Source: a virus
IMG/VR virus record: IMGVR_UViG_3300025647_000267
Span: 1 to 24,255 of that record
Length of the DNA: 24,255 nt
Strand: one strand, 5' to 3'
Part shown: positions 22,424-24,255 of the stretch, piece after piece
Layout: every line of letters starts with the position of its first letter
Position numbering within the stretch: the stretch's first letter is position 1
The notes under the pieces: model-generated
What the model was told of the DNA's origin: nothing
What the model saw: only the letters and a program-made list of their open reading frames with translations
Database searches by the model: none
Made by a program: the position numbers and the translations under genes

Positions 22424-22448
22424 CATAACACTCAAAACCCAGTAGAAT
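22420..22448 (+). promoter_or_regulatory. Sigma70-type promoter before the YadA-like gene
   Basis: TTGACA (22420-22425), 17-nt spacer, TAGAAT (22443-22448). An inverted repeat AAACCCA (22435-22441) / TGGGTTT (22457-22463) flanks the -10 box. The leader to the ATG at 22524 would be about 70 nt. Confidence 0.7.
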
Positions 22449-22523
22449 ACCTTTGTTGGGTTTGAAGGTCATATTAAGTAAATATTAAATTTGACTATAT
22501 AACTCTGAACTATTGACTCAATA

Positions 22524-23147
22524 ATGAATCGAATTAAATCTTTAGTGGCAGTTGCCTTTCTTGGGGCAACTGCTTTTTCATCAGCAGCACAAGCACAAAT
22601 GGTTGACAATCGTTATCTTGGTGCTGACGAGAATAATACAGCAATCTTTACAGAAGATCTTGTTAAGACTACGAGACAATCAGATTCAAATCTCGTAGAG
22701 ATTAATAAGAATAAAAAAGAAATTGATTCTCTTAAAGGTGTCGAGATTAAAGATTATACCGATGAGATTAATGCGAACACAAAAGCAATCGAGAATCTGA
22801 GACAAGATGTATCTGGAGCAACCGCACTTTCTGTTGCAATGTCTTCTCTTCCTTCGACATCTGCCGATGCTCCTGTATCTTGTGGAGTAGGCGGTGGTAC
22901 GCATAGTTATAAGTATGCTGTTGGTTTAGGTTGTGCCACGAATTTGAACGATAACTTTTCATTGAACTTTGGTGGTTCGATGTTAGTTGGTGAAGAAATG
23001 AAGACCGAAGGATTTGATAAGTTCGCCGGTAAAGTTGGTTTTACTTATAAGTTTGGTCCTGTCCAGAATCATGCCAAACTTGTTAAAAAAATAGAGGATC
23101 AAGAGGCAAGAATCAAGAAACTGGAAGCATTGTTGGACAGTAAGTAA
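22524..23147 (+). CDS. Secreted YadA-anchor-like outer-membrane protein
   Basis: 207 aa. An N-terminal signal peptide is clear: MNRIKSLVAVAFLGATAFSS then AAQAQ, with cleavage expected after Ala-Gln-Ala. A short charged passenger and helical coiled-coil-like part (about 45-95, NKNKKEIDSLKG ... TKAIENLRQDVSG) leads to a region at 95-175 (ATALSVAMSSLP, CGVGGGTHSYKYAVGLGCATN, DNFSLNFGGSM, FAGKVGFTYKFG) that follows the pattern of the YadA C-terminal translocator, which trimerises into an outer-membrane beta-barrel. Unusually, 30 more residues with a coiled coil (HAKLVKKIEDQEARIKKLEALL) come after the barrel-like end. It has its own bacterial promoter, so it is made early and probably exported by the host. 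The role may be surface remodelling or superinfection exclusion; inference only. Confidence 0.68.
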   Translation: MNRIKSLVAVAFLGATAFSSAAQAQMVDNRYLGADENNTAIFTEDLVKTTRQSDSNLVEINKNKKEIDSLKGVEIKDYTDEINANTKAIENLRQDVSGATALSVAMSSLPSTSADAPVSCGVGGGTHSYKYAVGLGCATNLNDNFSLNFGGSMLVGEEMKTEGFDKFAGKVGFTYKFGPVQNHAKLVKKIEDQEARIKKLEALLDSK

Positions 23148-23290
23148 ACCGTCACAATTGTTGCCAGAGGCGTCTGTGAGGTGCTATAATAACCCTATCA
23201 ACGCAAGATGCCCTGATCCCTATGCCGACCACTTTACGCCCCCATCAAGAGCGTGCTGTGAACGCCATGTGGGACAATGCCAAAGGTCAG
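23146..23290 (+). repeat. Duplicated helicase promoter and 5' end, upstream copy
   Basis: This block and 23788-23932 align at a constant offset of 642. It starts with AAACCGTCA, shares TATAAT, the leader ATCAACGCAAG and the first 14 codons of the helicase almost identically, then the similarity fades through mainly third-position changes to codon differences. The HNH gene lies between the two copies. Confidence 0.85.
23161..23190 (+). promoter_or_regulatory. Sigma70-type promoter, upstream copy
   Basis: TTGCCA (23161-23166), 18-nt spacer, TATAAT (23185-23190). It lies exactly 642 nt before the TATAAT of the second copy (23827) and belongs to the duplicated helicase 5' region. Confidence 0.65.
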
Positions 23291-23329
23291 GTTATCATCA
23301 AATGTTTAGGGTCAGTTTATTATAAATAA
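23222..23329 (+). pseudogene. Truncated helicase N-terminus, upstream copy
   Basis: 35 codons: MPTTLRPHQERAVNAMW, then DNAKGQVIIKCLGSVYYK and TAA. The first 17 residues equal those of the full helicase start at 23864. Residues 18-26 (DNAKGQVII) correspond to NNDKGIVLI there, and the reading breaks off exactly where the Walker A motif PTGGGKT should follow. It is therefore a remnant of a helicase gene interrupted just before its ATP-binding loop. The differences from the intact copy suggest it came from a related but non-identical phage rather than from a recent local duplication. Confidence 0.8.
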
Positions 23330-23348
23330 TAGTAGCAACTGACCCTAA
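23306..23348 (+). promoter_or_regulatory. 12-bp hairpin enclosing a late promoter, before the HNH gene
   Basis: TTAGGGTCAGTT (23306-23317) and AACTGACCCTAA (23337-23348) are perfectly complementary, with a 19-nt loop. The loop contains the late promoter TATAAATA (23321-23328). The 3' arm ends 4 nt before the HNH ATG. Confidence 0.85.
23321..23328 (+). promoter_or_regulatory. T4-type late promoter TATAAATA
   Basis: This is the only exact T4 consensus TATAAATA that I noted upstream of a gene in the window. With the box at -13 to -6, transcription starts near 23334, after the 5' arm of the hairpin and 19 nt before the HNH ATG. Confidence 0.75.
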
Positions 23349-23352
23349 TAAG

Positions 23353-23799
23353 ATGCCTTATAAGAATAAAGAGGATAAACTTGCCCGTGCCAGAGCATAT
23401 CATCATGAAAACAAAGAAGCAAAAAATGCGTATCACAGAGAATATGCTAAAAATAATAGAGAAAAAATAAATGAAAGCATAAGAGCTCTCAAAGATAAAA
23501 AGAAAGAAACTCTATTAGAACATCTTGGTGGAAAGTGTGTTGGGTGTGGAACAACAGAAAACTTACAGTTTGACCATATTGATAGAACTAAAAAAAGTTT
23601 TACAATAGGAAAGTGTTTGGGATACACATTAGAGAAACTGATAAAAGAAGCAGATAAATGTCAACTGCTTTGTAAAGAATGTCATCAATATAAGACAACT
23701 ATCAACCACGATATGAGTATGATGGCAGAAGGATATAAAGTAAAGGAAATCAAGCAGGTGGGCAATGAAGTGGTTGTGACACTCTATAAACCGTCATAG
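23353..23799 (+). CDS. HNH homing endonuclease
   Basis: 148 aa. The N-terminal 45 residues are strongly charged and helical (MPYKNKEDKLARARAYHHEN, EYAKNNREKINESIRALKDK), probably a DNA-binding arm. The nuclease core at about 60-115 has C-x2-C (GKCVGCG), then LQFDHIDR with the catalytic His, and later LLCKECHQYKTTINHD, the zinc-binding HNH pattern. Free-standing HNH endonucleases of this size are common in T4-type phages. It is inserted between two copies of a helicase gene start, is preceded by a hairpin with an embedded late promoter, and its stop codon (AAACCGTCATAG) lies inside the start of the second repeat copy. It presumably cuts a related helicase gene lacking the insert; target specificity is inferred. 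Confidence 0.85.
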   Translation: MPYKNKEDKLARARAYHHENKEAKNAYHREYAKNNREKINESIRALKDKKKETLLEHLGGKCVGCGTTENLQFDHIDRTKKSFTIGKCLGYTLEKLIKEADKCQLLCKECHQYKTTINHDMSMMAEGYKVKEIKQVGNEVVVTLYKPS

Positions 23800-23932
23800 A
23801 CCCTTGTTTTCGCTCTCTATGCCTGTTATAATAAGTCCATCAACGCAAGACGCCCTGACCCCTATGCCGACCACTTTACGCCCCCATCAAGAGCGTGCTG
23901 TGAATGCTATGTGGAATAATGACAAGGGTATT
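23788..23932 (+). repeat. Duplicated helicase promoter and 5' end, downstream copy
   Basis: Second copy of the block described at 23146-23290. Its first bases are the last codons of the HNH gene. Confidence 0.85.
23804..23832 (+). promoter_or_regulatory. Sigma70-type promoter, helicase copy
   Basis: TTGTTT (23804-23809), 17-nt spacer, TATAAT (23827-23832), right behind the HNH stop. It should drive the intact helicase gene independently of the HNH transcript. Confidence 0.6.
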
Positions 23933-24255
23933 GTGCTGATACCAACAGGTGGCGGCAAGACCATGTGCATCTTTGAGGACATCTTGTCTTGTATGGAGAT
24001 GACAAGCAAGCGTCACACGTTTGTGATTGTTGCTCCTCGTATTCTCCTGGCAGAGCAACTCTGCTCTGAGTTCAAAGAGTTTACTTCCAAGAGCATCAAT
24101 GTGATGCACGTTCATAGTGGTGAGACCAAGTATTTCAGCACCACCAAAGTCAATCAGATCCAACTTCATCATAACATCTGTAAGACTGCTGGTGAGCATG
24201 AGATCATCTTCACCACTTATCACTCCCTTCATAAACTTGAAGATGCTGGTGTTGA
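23864..24255 (+). CDS. SF2 helicase / type III Res-like protein (5' part)
   Basis: Partial: open to the window edge, 130 codons visible. LRPHQERAVNAM (5-16) is the usual N-terminal Q-like motif, IPTGGGKT (residues 26-33) the Walker A loop, and IVAPRILLAEQL (about 55-66) motif Ia; TTYHSLHKLEDAGV near the end leads toward motif II, which is outside. This is an SF2 helicase of the UvsW / restriction Res-subunit type, for DNA unwinding in recombination or replication; it does not match T4 UvsW at the N-terminus, so the symbol is withheld. It has its own promoter and a second, broken copy of its start upstream. Codon usage is GC-richer than the fibre genes, like gp32. Confidence 0.85.
   Translation, partial: MPTTLRPHQERAVNAMWNNDKGIVLIPTGGGKTMCIFEDILSCMEMTSKRHTFVIVAPRILLAEQLCSEFKEFTSKSINVMHVHSGETKYFSTTKVNQIQLHHNICKTAGEHEIIFTTYHSLHKLEDAGV

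Noticed and set aside
23222-23863. Group I intron interrupting the helicase
   Set aside because: Downstream sequence repeats the promoter and start instead of continuing the coding sequence, so splicing would not restore a reading frame; no intron core was recognised.
23876-24232. 118-aa minus-strand frame
   Set aside because: It is antisense to the helicase, whose Walker A and other motifs are clear on the plus strand.
1-24255. CRISPR array, insertion sequence, integrase or attachment site
   Set aside because: No regularly spaced repeats, transposase, integrase or matching tRNA-end duplication was seen.

Overview
The window looks like a stretch of a marine T4-type myovirus genome, most likely a cyanomyovirus (Kyanoviridae-like). 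The grounds are recognisable T4 orthologues (gp32, gp53, gp48, gp4, gp26, gp27-like and gp5-like proteins), T4-type late promoter boxes (NATAAATA / TCTAAATA), a tRNA cluster, and large cyanophage-style fibre proteins. A related T4-type phage of another marine bacterium cannot be excluded. No photosynthesis or other host-metabolism gene is visible here.

Layout: (1) 2-631, 3' part of the gene for single-stranded-DNA-binding protein gp32, ending at a terminator buried in the neighbouring antiparallel gene. (2) 632-3158, minus strand, a tightly overlapping late cassette: gp53 (wedge), gp48 (tube cap), a conserved unknown and gp4 (head completion). (3) 3198-11721, plus strand, the tail/baseplate-hub operon: tail-tube-fold protein (gp54-like), gp26 chaperone with an apparent -1 frameshift extension, two tape-measure-like proteins (the second carrying a SleB-type lytic domain), gp27-like hub, gp5-like OB-fold hub, a separate gp5C-like needle and a very short tail-collar-like protein. 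(4) 11721-13319, an accessory island starting at a 20-G homopolymer. It has perfect sigma70 promoters, small unknown genes, an orphan Phd/YefM-like antitoxin and a tRNA array (Ile-UAU, a CAU tRNA, an abnormal 120-nt tRNA-like element, Leu-UAA). (5) 13356-22423, fibre/adhesin genes: a 1744-aa protein with C-terminal S74 chaperone, a VGIGT-repeat fibre, a glycine-rich adhesin with an 8-Cys insert, and a small Cys-rich protein. (6) 22420-24255, early-type genes under host-like promoters: a secreted YadA-anchor-like protein, then an SF2 helicase whose promoter and 5' end are present twice, with an HNH endonuclease gene between the copies.

How the parts fit: regions 2, 3 and 5 build the tail, baseplate and host-recognition apparatus and are read late from TATAAATA-like boxes. 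Regions 1, 4 and 6 are replication or host-interaction genes with bacterial -35/-10 promoters. The observations most worth following are the complete -1 frameshift signal at the end of gp26 (slippery T TTT TTC, 8-nt spacer, 8-bp stem, then an open T-domain-like reading frame before the tape measure), and the HNH element (duplicated helicase start, 12-bp hairpin with a late promoter in its loop).
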